Shown here in pieces: positions 11,768 through 22,089 of a stretch of 64,000 nt of DNA (positions are counted from its first letter, which is position 1; every line of letters starts with the position of its first letter). The notes below the pieces were generated by a model. It was not told the origin of the DNA. It worked only from the letters and a program-made list of their open reading frames with translations, and made no database searches. Source of the stretch: Micrasema longulum (lineage: Eukaryota > Arthropoda > Insecta > Trichoptera > Brachycentridae); the NCBI GenBank assembly GCA_022494885.1, contig JAGVSM010000472.1, forward strand, positions 1 to 64,000, written 5' to 3'. Both the position numbers and the translations under genes were made by a program.

Positions 11768-11970
11768 TATTTTGCATTGATGAATGTTCTATTTTAAATA
11801 CACACTCACATTGATTTTGGTATATTATTCTATTTTTTATGGTAGTGGGTGACAAATGTATTCAGCGCGACCACTGCAGGGTTAGTATCCATCAATCTTG
11901 ATCAACTTTCTAGGGGTCAAAATTGATTTCTACGAACATTTTGATATTCTCAAAATACTTGTAACTAAAG

Positions 11971-12435
11971 AACGTGTGCTGAGGTGAGAATTTTTTGTCT
12001 TTTTTTTGTTAACTCATGAGGTCATCATCTCACCATTTTATCTGTTTGGAAGACTCAAAATCTGTCCTAAAGAATTTTTAAATTTCAAATATTAACTTTG
12101 CACAAAAAATGCATACAGTATTTAATATCGGGAGAGCTCAAGACGATAATATGATTATCTGCGGCACCATTTCTGTACAGAATGTCAACAGATCACGACT
12201 AACTGCTTCGTGATGACCCCCAGCTGCATTCACAGACCCTGAAAGGTCTCGTCCAAGCGGCCTATGCTATGCATTTATCTCGGAAACAAACACTTATAAA
12301 TATATCAAAAAGCAAACACGAGTGACGTAATATCGTGAGTTTGTATATTCTCAAATAGCTTCATGGTATTTTTAATTTTTTTGGTATATTTACGTCCAAT
12401 CGGCATTATTACATCGGGTAAATATGGTTGATACA
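11971..12435. other. Unassigned sequence
   Basis: No gene or repeat recognised. Confidence 0.4.
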
Positions 12436-13050
12436 TAATACAAATTAAACGTTATTTGAGTATGTCCAAATGCTTGTAGACTTGCTGAATTTCCTCCCTA
12501 GGGAGTTGTTCATATTTAAATTTATTGCAGCAGAGAAGGAAAACATTATTGAGAAGGGAATATGGAAGTCTATGCATTTACAGGGCTTATGACCTGTGAT
12601 TGGCTGGTTTAAGTAGCCACTTTACACACTGTGTAACATTCACCATTCTGCCTATGTTTTAACATCCACATTTCCTCAACTCTTCAATCTGTTGACTTTT
12701 GTGAAGTAAAGGAGCTGAAACCTTATGTGGGTGAGATTCATCCGGCGGAACCAAATCGCCTACTCGGCAACCCCCGAAAACTTTCCAATTTTTATACTTC
12801 TTCTTTTACCAGGTAGTAAAAGTAGTAATAAAGGTTTCAGCTCCTTTACTTCACAAGAGTCAACAGATTGAAGAGTTGAGAAAATGTGGATGTTTAAACA
12901 TGGGCAGAATGGTAATGTTACACAGAGTGTAAAGTGGCCACTTAAACCAGCCAATGACAGGTCATAAGCTCTGTAAATGCCTAGACTTCCATATTCCCTT
13001 CTCAATAATGTTTTATCTCTCTGTTGCAATAAATTTAAATTGAACGTCAT
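12436..13050 (+). repeat. Family B subtype 1, near-complete fold-back copy
   Basis: This copy shows the full order HEAD, arm, spacer, inverted arm. HEAD begins at TTGAGTATGTCCAAATGC and includes TTTCCTCCCTAGGGAGTT. The arm runs about 12520-12730 from GCAGAGAAGGAAAAC through TTACACACTGTGTAA to GCTGAAACCTTA. The spacer has CCGGCGGAACCAAAT and TTCTTTTACCAGGTAGTA. The inverted arm runs about 12826-13045. Arms of about 210 bp would fold into a long hairpin. HEAD is present on one side only. The frames here are not genes. Confidence 0.85.
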
Positions 13051-13169
13051 TATCATCGTTTAATATCCACTCCCTAGTTAGAGCATATGTCAGGTTCACG
13101 TCCCGTATTTCTGACATAAACTGCCAACAAACAGTCGGCGGACGTCTAGGACGCCGAGAGCTGTTCTCT

Positions 13170-13440
13170 CATTACTTCATTCCAACAAAGTCAAACCACC
13201 AGACACCCATGATTCTTCTGAGACGACTATCCTCTAATCTGAGTATTTTGATGTTTTGGGCTCTGGTGAGATGCCACGATTTGCATCCGTAGAGGAGAAT
13301 AGGTGTCATGCAGGCGTTATACACGCGGCATTTGGTTTTCACCGAGTAAATATCCGATCCCCAGACAGCCTTTATACTGTTGAATGTGGCGCCTGTTATT
13401 CCTAACCGCATTCGCAGTTATTTTTGATAGCTGAATAATA
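13170..13440 (-). pseudogene. LINE ORF2 C-terminal fragment
   Basis: The minus-strand frame reads RLGITGATFNSIKAVWG, SVKTKCRVYNACMTPILL, YGCKSWHLT and LRRIMGVWW. This is the conserved tail of the reverse-transcriptase thumb region in many insect LINEs, where the usual words are LLYGCESW and LRRI. A stop follows FVGMK. Only about 80 residues remain. The clade cannot be fixed from so little. Confidence 0.8.
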
Positions 13441-13837
13441 TAAACATAAAGGGTTGATTCCAGCGATATAATATCTAACTATTCATCATTGCACTGTTTG
13501 AGTATACTTCTTTTATACGAAACTGCGTCGAACCTATCCTCCGTGTTAAATGAGTTTCCGGTGGTCAAAATGGAGAAACAATAAATCAATCAGGAAATTT
13601 AAATAACAAATAACTAAAAAATATGCTTGTAGATAATATATTAGAAAAATGACATGAATTGAAATAAAAACTACATAAATATGGTTAAATTGGATTTTTT
13701 TCCAATCAACACGAAAGAAGACGATTACATAATTACCAAAATAGTAGGATAATTTTTTAAAGATCTTATAATCTTGTAATATTTTTAAACCTTTTCAAGA
13801 AAATATTTGTCAGGGACAGCTTCCGCTTTTGACGAGT
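13441..13837. other. Unassigned sequence
   Basis: No gene or repeat recognised in this 400-bp AT-rich stretch. Confidence 0.4.
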
Positions 13838-14510
13838 TTCCTCTTTTGTTGAAAGAGAAAGTTGAAGCATGAGTTTGCAACTCTGGAACGAACGTTATTT
13901 GAGCAAAACTATAGGACTGACAACAAAAATGTTCTTTCCTTCTATTTTTGATGCCTCTGATTTTAGGAAAAAGCAGCGCCTGAACTTGGAACTCACACAA
14001 ATCCTCACAAACCATGGTGGATTTACGAGCTACCTGCACCTTTTTAAACTTTCCGAGATCAACTGCTGTCCATGTGATGGTGAAACCCCTCAAGATGTTC
14101 CCCACTTGTTGATGCATTCTCCTCTTCTTCAGCGTCAAAACCTGGAGGAGTGATGCAGAGGCATTGGTGAGCATATAAGGCACATCCATTCCGTAATAAG
14201 TCACAATAACGTATCAAAAGAGGTAGAATCTTACATAGTTAGGATAGTCTAGGTAATACAGACAATAAATGATAACAGGACACAAAATGCCGTGATATCT
14301 TTAAGAGAAACGAAAGGCCTACTGATGCGTTTTAATAGTCCGGCTTCTCTTGAATGATTTTTTTGTGTTTTTCTCTTCATTAAGCAAATGCGGAGAAGTT
14401 CCTATACATGTTCACTGCCGAAATTCTCTCCCTTTCCCAACACTTCTTAGATATAGTTTCCTCGAAAAAAAAATCCACTTGCGAAATATAAACCTTGTAC
14501 ATTATTAACA
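13838..14510 (+). pseudogene. LINE ORF2 C-terminal relic (R1/I/Jockey-like), copy 2
   Basis: The open frame at 13869-14153 reads LWNERYLSKTIGLTTK, then LELTQILTNHGGFTSYL and CCPCDGETPQDVPHLLMHSP. This matches the end of an RNase H-like domain followed by the Cys-x2-Cys...His...(Cys) knuckle, with the last Cys replaced by Ser. It is the better-preserved sister of the relic at 570-1140. After the stop, DNA-level similarity between the two copies continues to about 14470. This is an inactive, 5'-truncated copy. Confidence 0.8.
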
Positions 14511-17160
14511 AAGTCGATAAAACTGCACCTACCATCTAAAAAATACTTATCAATATTGAATTGTCCCTGGACTGACACTTGAAAGATCACCCGACCTTCA
14601 TGTAAGAGATTATCGAAATATGTTTCATTTTGTGCACCTACACAGTGCAGTAATGCAACGCCCTTTGCACTATTAGGTTGACGACGGTGGTTTATTTTTT
14701 ATTATATGAATATAATAAACGAAGGTAAATATTTAATTAACAAATAATAAATAACCGTATCACCGGTTTAAATCATAAAATATTAACAAGGGGTTTCCTA
14801 CTCAAATCCCTTCACGTAAGGAAAATCCAGTCCTGAACATTTCTCCTGGAAATTGATTATATCCTCCAGAAGTTAAATTCTCTTTTAATATAAAAGTTTT
14901 TAAAAAAAAGTTTTATTCATTTAAACAAATCAGTAACATACATAATTGTATTTTTGTTCCCGCAAAGCTTAAGCTTGTCTGCGGGTTACATTAGATTTTT
15001 TTTTTAAATTTATAATTAAGTACATAGTTTAATATTAATTGAAAAATAAAATACATTTATATGCACACTTAAGTTTACCTTGCTGTTTTTAATAATTTTT
15101 TTACTATTTTTTAAATGAAATTGGTTTTTTTCCTCACGATTTTCAGCTGGTATTAAGTATTTAGCTATCTTGTTTCGATAAAAGATATTACACATTCGAG
15201 TTTTTGTACATTTTAGTGATCGGTGAGTGTGTTTTAATAATAAAAGTACTTTATAAAGAAGTTTTTCAATATTTCAAATCTCTACAATTTGATCGTAAAG
15301 TGCTTTCTAATTTAACATAGCTAAAAGATTAAACTGATAAAATTTTGATTTTGGAACGAAAGTACACAAATGAGATTTAAAAGCTAATACGCTTGAGCAA
15401 TCTGAAATATTTTTTAATGCGTTAGATTTAAATTACTGAGAGATTATTCTAAACGATAAATTAAGGAGATTTTTAAGAATGAAGAGGGATTAAAACTGAA
15501 TGATGCGGGATTTGGAAGAGACTTAAAAATGAAACTTACGCAATCAGTCAATGATGTTGAAAAGCGGATAAAATATTTGTCAGAAATAAAATGGTTTAGC
15601 TGTAAAATGTGTGTTTATAAAAGGACCCTGCTATTTCGTAAGGAGTACGCGTCGCTCGTACTAAACGTAATATATTGCTAGCATCCAAAACCAAAAAGCC
15701 GATTACACTTCCGATACAATTCTCAAGGGAAGCAGGTTGTACCCTTCCAGGGGCGGAGAGTGAACAAGTGAACAGTGAACACACACGCACATATTCCTTC
15801 CGCTTCCGGTCAAAGAGGTCGATTCAAGTGTCGCCATAGGTCTTATCTCTATAGGAACAGCCGACTTCGACACAAGTCCATTTCTAAACACCGTAGATCT
15901 GGGACTTTTCAAATGGCCCATATTTTTTTACGTTTAACCTTTGCAATAACATTAACTCTCTCGAATAAAGGCTACATTTGTACATAGTACGAAGTGTATT
16001 GAAACCATTTTCGTACTAAAAATAGTACAAAAACATAAAAGTACAAGAGTATAATAAAATTATCACAAAAAAGCTAAAAATTGGACGGTTTGCGTGCTGT
16101 GGATTTTGATACAAATTTATTTTCCATTAGGTGCGTAAAAAAATGCAAATAAAGAAATTGCATTAAACCAAAAATACCTTATATCACGTCCAAATGTTTA
16201 TTTGACAAAAATGGATTAAACCTCTATTTATATAAAAGGCAATGTCCGTATGTGTGTCCTCGATGGACTGGTTTACGAGCAGTTTTTAGTGAAATGTAGA
16301 TCTTGGCCAGGAGCGTATATATAGCTATTTAACTTTTCAATTTCTTTACATGCATTTAGTAAAAATTTGTGAAGATGTTATTTTTTAGTGTTTAAAAAAA
16401 GTTTCTTTTTGAGTATTTACAAACAACATTCATTTTTCATGGATTTTAATCAGATTTTTTCCTTTTATTTCTTATAATTTCTACCCATTTATTTATTTTT
16501 AATGGATTTTCAGAAACGATAAAACAATATCAACTGACATTTAGTACATTTTTGAAAATCGCATTCCCATATACAATACACCCCTGTTGGTTGGAAGATC
16601 AAAGTTTGACATTAGAATTCTATATTTGAAAATTCATTATTTTATGTTTTGGAATTTAAACGTAAACCAGTACCTAGGTACCTATCAACATTTGAAAATG
16701 AATTGTTTTAAATTCTGGAATTCGATCATAAACAAACACCTAAGTACAAAAAGTACGATAAATACAATAATTGATATTGAACATTCGATTGTGTTCATTT
16801 AATCTGTATCCAAGTATACACTCAAATCGAGCAGTAGCATTGCCGGGTTCGGCTCTAACTTTATAAAAATCAATAGCTGTAAGAATTGAAGATATATTTA
16901 TTTTCAAACATCGCATCGGCAGATTGGCAAAAGTTTCAGTTTGTAAAGTGATAACTGAAATCCTGGAAATGTCTAGACATATTGACCTTCTTAAAGAAGT
17001 TCTCTTTCTTTCGAATCAACTCTTTGATCCCTGAACATAGGTTTAGAAGAGTTTTTGAACTTTTTTTTTTTTTAAATTATGTTATTTATAGCTTGAAAAC
17101 TACTAAAAATAAATATATTTTTTTTTAAACTCTTTATAAATAAAAAAAAACGTAGTGGTA
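14511..17160. other. Largely unassigned sequence
   Basis: At about 14640-14690 a short piece (AATGCAACGCCCTTTGCAC) matches the 3' part of SINE family 1. Around 15620-15930 the base composition is more balanced and includes GGGGCGGAG and several CG dinucleotides. That part could be regulatory or a retroposon remnant, but nothing in it reads as a protein. The remainder is AT-rich and featureless to my reading. Confidence 0.4.
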
Positions 17161-17163
17161 GAA

Positions 17164-17206
17164 TAGGTGTGAAGGTTTTCACGGTCACTTTAATCTATAT
17201 GTTTCT
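17164..17206 (+). repeat. Family A terminal fragment
   Basis: GTGTGAAGGTTTTCACGGTCAC matches the outer end of family A for about 40 bp. It breaks off at GTTTCTT, exactly where a family B HEAD begins, suggesting insertion of B into an A copy or a recombination junction. Confidence 0.6.
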
Positions 17207-17490
17207 TCAACAATGTTTGATTATGTCCAAATGCTTGCAGACTGGCTGGATTTCCTCCCTAGGGAGTTGTTCATATTTAAATTTATTTCAACAGAGAGGG
17301 AAAAAATTTTTGAGAAGGGAATATGGAAGTCTAGGCATTTACAGGGCTTATGACCTGTCATTGGCTGGTTTAAGTGGCCACTTTACACACTGTGTAACAT
17401 CTTTTACTTCACAAAAGTCAACAGATGGAAGAGTTGAGGAAATGTGGATGTTCAAACTTGGGCAGAATGGTGAATGGTGAATGTGTGCAT
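17207..17490 (+). repeat. Family B subtype 1, rearranged copy
   Basis: HEAD and the first half of the arm run to CACTTTACACACTGTGTAAC. They are followed directly by the inverted arm words TTTTACTTCACAAAAGTCAA and GGGCAGAATGGTGAATG. The spacer and parts of both arms are missing. The open frame of about 100 codons across it comes from the repeat and recurs in other B copies. Confidence 0.8.
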
Positions 17491-17659
17491 AGAGTACTGC
17501 TTTGCTGAAAACCACGAGCCCACTTCGTGATATCGTATGATTGGCCCATTTCACACCACGACTAAAATCTACACGGCATGAAAAAATACAATACGGTGGA
17601 TCGATATTTATTGTTTTATAATTATTGAATGCCTGGCAAACGGAATAACCAGAACACCA

Positions 17660-18045
17660 TGAGACCGACTAATTTCCAGTAAACAGGATGTTCTTAAAAC
17701 CTCATCACATCCGAAACCACGACGATCAGTATGGGCAAGAAGACATATTAGCATATTCAAAAAAATATTTAGACCAAAGATTTTTTTTTAAATAAAATAT
17801 TATAAAAAACAAATAGTTGCTTACTTCTGCAGGGGAGATGCGAAGGGGGCGTAAACACGCGGTCGACGGTGTATCAGACCCCCCTTCCCCTCCTCATTTT
17901 ACCCCTGCGGAAGTAAGCAACCATTTGCCTTTTTGGATTTTTATTTTTTTTAAATTTCATTTTTATTTTGATGTGCCAATGTGTCTTCTTGCTCATACTG
18001 ATAATCGTGGTTTGGGATGTGACAGGGTTTAAAAAACACCCTGTA
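17660..18045. repeat. Long palindromic MITE
   Basis: Nested inverted segments run from about 17682 to 18043. The outer pair is AACAGGATGTTCTTAAAAC facing TTTAAAAAACACCCTGTA. The next pair is CACATCCGAAACCACG and TCGTGGTTTGGGATGTG. The inner pair is AGTTGCTTACTTCTGCAGGG (17815) and CCCCTGCGGAAGTAAGCAAC (17904), with 19 of 21 matching. The centre is GC-rich (CACGCGGTCGACGG). TA occurs at both edges and could be the target duplication. Nothing coding is seen. Confidence 0.75.
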
Positions 18046-18151
18046 TTTTCTTTGGCAGGATTTTAACCTTAGTACTCGCTAAATTTAAATAGATTTTGAT
18101 AAAATTGTCATTAAAATCACTTTTGTTAAGTTTAACTACATTATTTGAATA

Positions 18152-18330
18152 GGATTATGGTCCCGTGGTGTGGTGAACTCACGGATCAGAGGTCCGAGAT
18201 TCGAATTCCAATATCTTTGTTTCCATTTTCTAACAGTGAGTTTTTTACAGATCGTTAAAAATGGTCCACAAAACTGGAATATTTGATAAATTATAAGAAT
18301 GCCAATATATATTTATTAAAAAAAAAAAAA
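18152..18330 (+). mobile_element. tRNA-derived SINE, family 2
   Basis: It starts near GGTCCCGTGGTGTGG (box A-like) and continues to AGATTCGAATTCC (box B-like). The shared body follows (TTTTCTAACAGTGAGTT, then GGAATATTTGATAAATTAT). Two other copies at 21732 and 42640 share head and body. The poly(A)-like tail begins near 18317. Confidence 0.7.
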
Positions 18331-18399
18331 AAATATTTAATCAGATGAGTGTCGGGAAAAGAATAAACATTCATATTATATCACCTCTGTACAATATTT

Positions 18400-18620
18400 T
18401 GAATAAGCCCACTTTGCCGGATTATCTGAAAGAACTCTTCCAGCCGCTATCACAGCATGGACTATTTCTTCGTTCTGGTAACTAGAAAACTCTTTTAATA
18501 CCCACTCACCGCTCTTTTTTTTGCCTCCCCTTTTCACAGTAGTAGCTGCTCGATTGTGGAATAATCTACCCACTGATGTAAGAGACCCCTTCTTTATTTT
18601 TATTTATATCAAGATTAAAA
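18400..18620 (+). pseudogene. LINE (CR1/Jockey-like) ORF2 extreme C-terminus
   Basis: The plus frame at about 18460-18610 reads NSFNTHSPLFFLPPLF and then TVVAARLWNNLPTDVRD. AARLWNxLPxxVR is the standard closing motif of many CR1 and Jockey clade ORF2 proteins. Upstream the reading is broken. The minus-strand frame in the same place is a shadow. Only the last 40-50 codons survive. Confidence 0.7.
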
Positions 18621-19059
18621 TGTTACCATCTAAATAATCGAAATATTCCTCTCTTCTTCTTCTTTTCTTTACATCTTCTAACCTTTCTTTAAGTAAAGTG
18701 TAGATTTTGTTTCAATTTTTAAATAAAATTATCAGATTCGGTATTTGTACCTAGAATATGTCCATGTTATTTCTAATTTCACTGAAATGTTTGGGTAGGT
18801 AGGAAAAAATGGCCTTATAGCATGCCCGCGTTTACATGTTTATAAAATATTTACTCGTTTATAAAGGGTTAAATAAAAATAATTCCTGAAAGGACGGAAA
18901 AGAAATATTGGTGGGTAAAAAGTTAGTTCTAAACAAACTGTTCACCTAACCTTACTTTCAATGAAATTATGAAAAAATATATATATATATATTTTTCAAT
19001 ATAAATATGAAATATATATTATAAAGTTCCTTCTCCTTCACTCTATTTCCTCATCCCCT
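18621..19059. other. Unassigned sequence with a TA microsatellite
   Basis: A (TA)n run sits near 18976-18992. No gene seen. Confidence 0.4.
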
Positions 19060-19134
19060 AACCTTAATATTTTTTTTTTTTTTTTTTTTTATACGCCTCC
19101 ACTCGTTTGCGAGTGATTTTGGAACCTTAATATT
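19060..19134 (-). mobile_element. 51-bp poly(A) retroposon fragment with perfect target duplication
   Basis: AACCTTAATATT occurs at 19060-19071 and again at 19123-19134. Between the two copies lies a run of about 19 T followed by ATACGCCTCCACTCGTTTGC and a few more bases. On the minus strand this is a very short 3' end of a retroposon with a poly(A) tail, flanked by a 12-bp target-site duplication. The parent family is not recognised. Confidence 0.8.
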
Positions 19135-19937
19135 GTTGTCGTAAATATATTTTTTCTCACTACTGTGTTACATGTTCCCTCATATTTGTGTAAAACTTTA
19201 CCTGGATGTATGTACTATTTTTTATATTTTATATTTTTATGTAACAACTGTTGTTTTTCTTAATTAAATAAAAAAATACAATAAAAAATATAATTTGAAA
19301 AAATGTATATATAATAAAAAAAAAATGTTTTATCTGTGTGCAGTGTAAGCCGTGAAAAAAATTGACTAGTCAACAACCGAGGTTTTTAAACGAGTTTGGC
19401 CAAATAACGCTTAATTTTACAATTCTTCAAATTTTCAATAAGATACCTAAGCAAATCTTCAAAGAAAATGTAGACAAAGCTTTTAAGAAAAAAAACCTTC
19501 AATGGCTAATATGTAACAAGGCTGTATATTGAATATTTTTTTATGTTAACAGTCAGTTGTTTTAACTTTTGTAAATATGTTTTGTGTGAAAAATACGTAT
19601 GCTTTTAGTTTTTAATAATGTTTTTAAAACTTTTAAAATTTTTGCAATTTCTTTGAATTTTTTTTCTTCGCAAAGGAAAAATAAGAAACCGGTTGACAAT
19701 CCGGTTCCGGAGTAGATGGCTAAGTAAATCATTAATTTTGATTAAAAGATATCCAGTTATAAGACCATGTTGTATTTGGAACAGACAAACAACGACGCAA
19801 TAAAACTGAATGTCGCACTTGTTAAAAAAAAGAACAGAATAAAATTTAACTTCTCGAACTGTAAATTTACCGTGCGAATATTTGAAGGAACAACTATGAG
19901 TATGCACGAATTTAACGGAATGAAGGTGCTTGAGATT
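19135..19937. other. Unassigned sequence
   Basis: The facing open frames around 19605-19991 have no recognisable domain. AT-rich, no gene supported. Confidence 0.4.
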
Positions 19938-20147
19938 GTTTATACCAGTCATTCCCAAGGTGGTTTCAATTGATCCCCAGGGGTCTACCATGGCCTGCCG
20001 GGGGTCCGTAGCAGTGAAAAAAATTGCAGTCCATAATATCTAAATGGGGGTCCTCGAGAGTGGATCCCATTTAGGCAGGCCGACACCAACATTTTAGCGT
20101 GAATGTAATAATAATCCACCTAACGCAACCATAGTATCTTAGAAGGT

Positions 20148-20406
20148 CATCATCATTTCCATTCCGCGCCTCTAGGCGCATGGGACACTGCATTGCTACA
20201 CCAATCGCAGCGTATTTTGATCATTTTTGTTACATGAAGGTAAGATAAACAGTCTTTTGCTTCAGGTACCAGTCCAGGGATTATGAAATATTATTGTGTA
20301 AAAACACCCCTTTAAATATATTTTTCAAATCGACCATGTCGGGAATCGACCCGAGACCTCTTACACGTTAGCAAACGCGCTGAACATTACACCACGTGGC
20401 TGACGT
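20148..20406 (-). mobile_element. tRNA-derived SINE, family 1, complete copy
   Basis: TCTTAGAAGGT is present at 20137-20147 and 20407-20417, a perfect 11-bp target duplication. On the minus strand the copy opens with a tRNA-like head (GTGGTGTAATGTTCAGCGCG box A region; GGTCGATTCCCGAC box B region). It continues with a body ending in CACCATTAGGCGC-like sequence and finishes in a GATGATG tail. It defines the family: about 260 bp and a GAT-repeat tail instead of poly(A). It interrupts the hAT element. Confidence 0.88.
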
Positions 20407-20699
20407 TCTTAGAAGGTACTTAGATAATACTTTCTTATAATATTTATTTTACATATTTTATATAATTTTGTAAGTAGGTTATTTGCTGTGTGGCCGTAGT
20501 ACGTGTAACTAATAAAACTGTTTAAAAATTGATATTAGCAATTCTGGCTTCAAAGCGACATACCTGTTACAAATTTTGCATAATGGGACTATTTCAAGAA
20601 ATTTTTGATGGCATTTCTAAGTTCATACCTCGTGGGGAATGGGTTTTTGGAGCGATTGCCAACAACAACAAAAAAAAATAATTGGAAATAACTCGCTGA

Positions 20700-20783
20700 G
20701 GAGATTTAAGGTTAAACCTGACATAATTGAAGCCAAATATTGAAATTTCGCTAGCAAGGCGTCAGGCTTACCCCTTCAATTAA
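20700..20783 (+). pseudogene. hAT transposase C-terminal remnant
   Basis: The frame reads GDLRLNLT, a stop, then LKPNIEISLARRQAYPFN and a stop. hAT transposases of the SCAND3/ZBED5-like group close with a very similar string (DLR.ALT.I.P.I..L...KQAHPSH). It lies where a C-terminal end would be expected before the element's 3' non-coding part. Only 27 codons survive, with an internal stop. The assignment rests on by-eye motif match plus location inside an element with hAT ends. Confidence 0.7.
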
Positions 20784-21731
20784 ATATTTTATTAAAAAAA
20801 CATTACTTGATTCTCATTTAGTGTTATTTTTATTAATTAATGTACAACTATGAAAGATAACTTTTGTATACTTATTTGTAAACCTTATAAAAGTGAGTAT
20901 TATTGCATTTATTTCTGAAAATTTTCTGAGATATATTATTTTAAGATGGGTTTTCCTAGTAATCAATTAAATAATAACAACATTTTCGACTCTCTAAAAT
21001 TAACTTTATTGCAGAAACGAAGAACATCGACCGATCTTACGACTTTATATTAAATAATAAAACCAATGTTTGATACCCCTGATTTACTGATGTTGATTTC
21101 GTTCTATGTACTACCTAGGTTAAGCAGAACATCAAAAATATTGAATTGACAAAATTCTCGAACGGTAGCTCAATATCACTCTTAAAATTTTTAGATTACA
21201 GAATACCGGGAATGGATATGCATTATATTTTGATATATTAAGTTTAACTCTGCTCTTTAAACCTAAATAATAAAGTGACCAACATATTCTCATCAAAAAG
21301 AGAAACTCTATTTCAGGAGATCGGGTTAGAAAAGTTGCAATTTGATTGATAAAAGTATTTTGTTATTTTATCGAAAACTTATTATTAATTTAATTACCTT
21401 AAAATATGTTTATATTTCAAGTACTTTATAAAGTGTATAGTATATTAATATATCATACTCGATTATTTTTTTCAAGCTCTCTTTAAACCACATATTATAT
21501 GTAAATGGCAATAATGCCGTTAGCTTCACACATTTAAAATTGATTAATTTTTTTACCCAAAATAAATTAATCGACTGGGGGCCGACGATACAAAAAAAGT
21601 TTGGGCAGCGCTGGTTTATACAAAACATTGAAATTGGTCCTATCGTGCATTGATCGGTGTTTTATTTCATGTAACTGAACAAAACTAATATGTATGGTTG
21701 AGCAAAAATAAAATTGTAAATAAGCGATGTT

Positions 21732-21930
21732 CGAATAGGATTGTGGTCCCGTGGCTAGTGTTGCGGACTTGGAGATCAGAGGTCTGAGTTCCAACCCCCA
21801 CTCTACTCCATTTTGATTACCATTTTTTAAAAGTGAGTTATTTAAAAAACGTTGGAAATGGCCCCAAAATCTAAATATTTGGGTCAATCGTAAAAACGCA
21901 AATATTTCATATTTCATGAAAAAAAAAAGC
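21732..21930 (+). mobile_element. tRNA-derived SINE, family 2
   Basis: The head reads GGTCCCGTGGCTAGTGTTGC with a box B-like region at TCTGAGTTCCAACCCCC. The body (TAAAAGTGAGTTATTTAAA, GGAAATGGCCCCAAAATC) matches the copies at 18152 and 42640. It begins about 115 bp after the hAT end. Confidence 0.7.
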
Positions 21931-22089
21931 TTTTACCCACGGTTTTTCTGACGTGTTATTAGGGAAAAAATTAATTGAACTAATTTAATACGTATTTTAA
22001 TTATTGTTATTATCAATAATAGTTTTAGTTTATCTAAAATAATTTTCCCTATACAAAACACGTACCGTATGCTTTCTGCTCAGAGGATT

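Larger units (their letters stand above)
10858..11881. mobile_element. piggyBac-like non-autonomous transposon
   Basis: The left end CCCTAGAGAGGTCGCGC follows TTAA (10854-10857). The right end, read inverted, is CCCTGCAGTGGTCGCGC and is followed by TTAG (11882-11885), one change from TTAA. The 17-bp ends match at 14 positions. TTAA target choice and ends starting CCCT are hallmarks of the piggyBac superfamily. A second GGTCGCG word lies inside the left end, as subterminal repeats often do in this group. No transposase remnant was read; most of the interior is taken up by two family A fold-back elements. Confidence 0.75.
10740..11970 (-). repeat. Diverged family B subtype 2 copy, split in two
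   Basis: The left part at 10740-10857 ends in ACCTGTTGTAATTAA, the end of the B arm. The right part at 11882-11970 resumes with the HEAD words (AGGGGTCAAAATTGAT, CTACGAACATTTTGATATTCTC). Other subtype 2 copies have these two parts adjacent, so the 1,024-bp interruption is a later insertion with defined ends. Confidence 0.65.
19946..21614. mobile_element. hAT-like DNA transposon relic
   Basis: A perfect 8-bp duplication, GTTTATAC, flanks the element (19938-19945 and 21615-21622). It fits the hAT target pattern nTnnnnAn. The ends start CAG on both strands: CAGTCATTCCCAAGGTGG on the left and, inverted, CAGCGCTGCCCAAACTTT on the right, sharing CAG...T.CCCAA. Imperfect short ends of this style are typical of hAT. 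A transposase C-terminal remnant lies inside at 20700-20783 and a younger SINE at 20148-20406. Length is 1,669 bp including the SINE. It is inactive. Confidence 0.88.
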
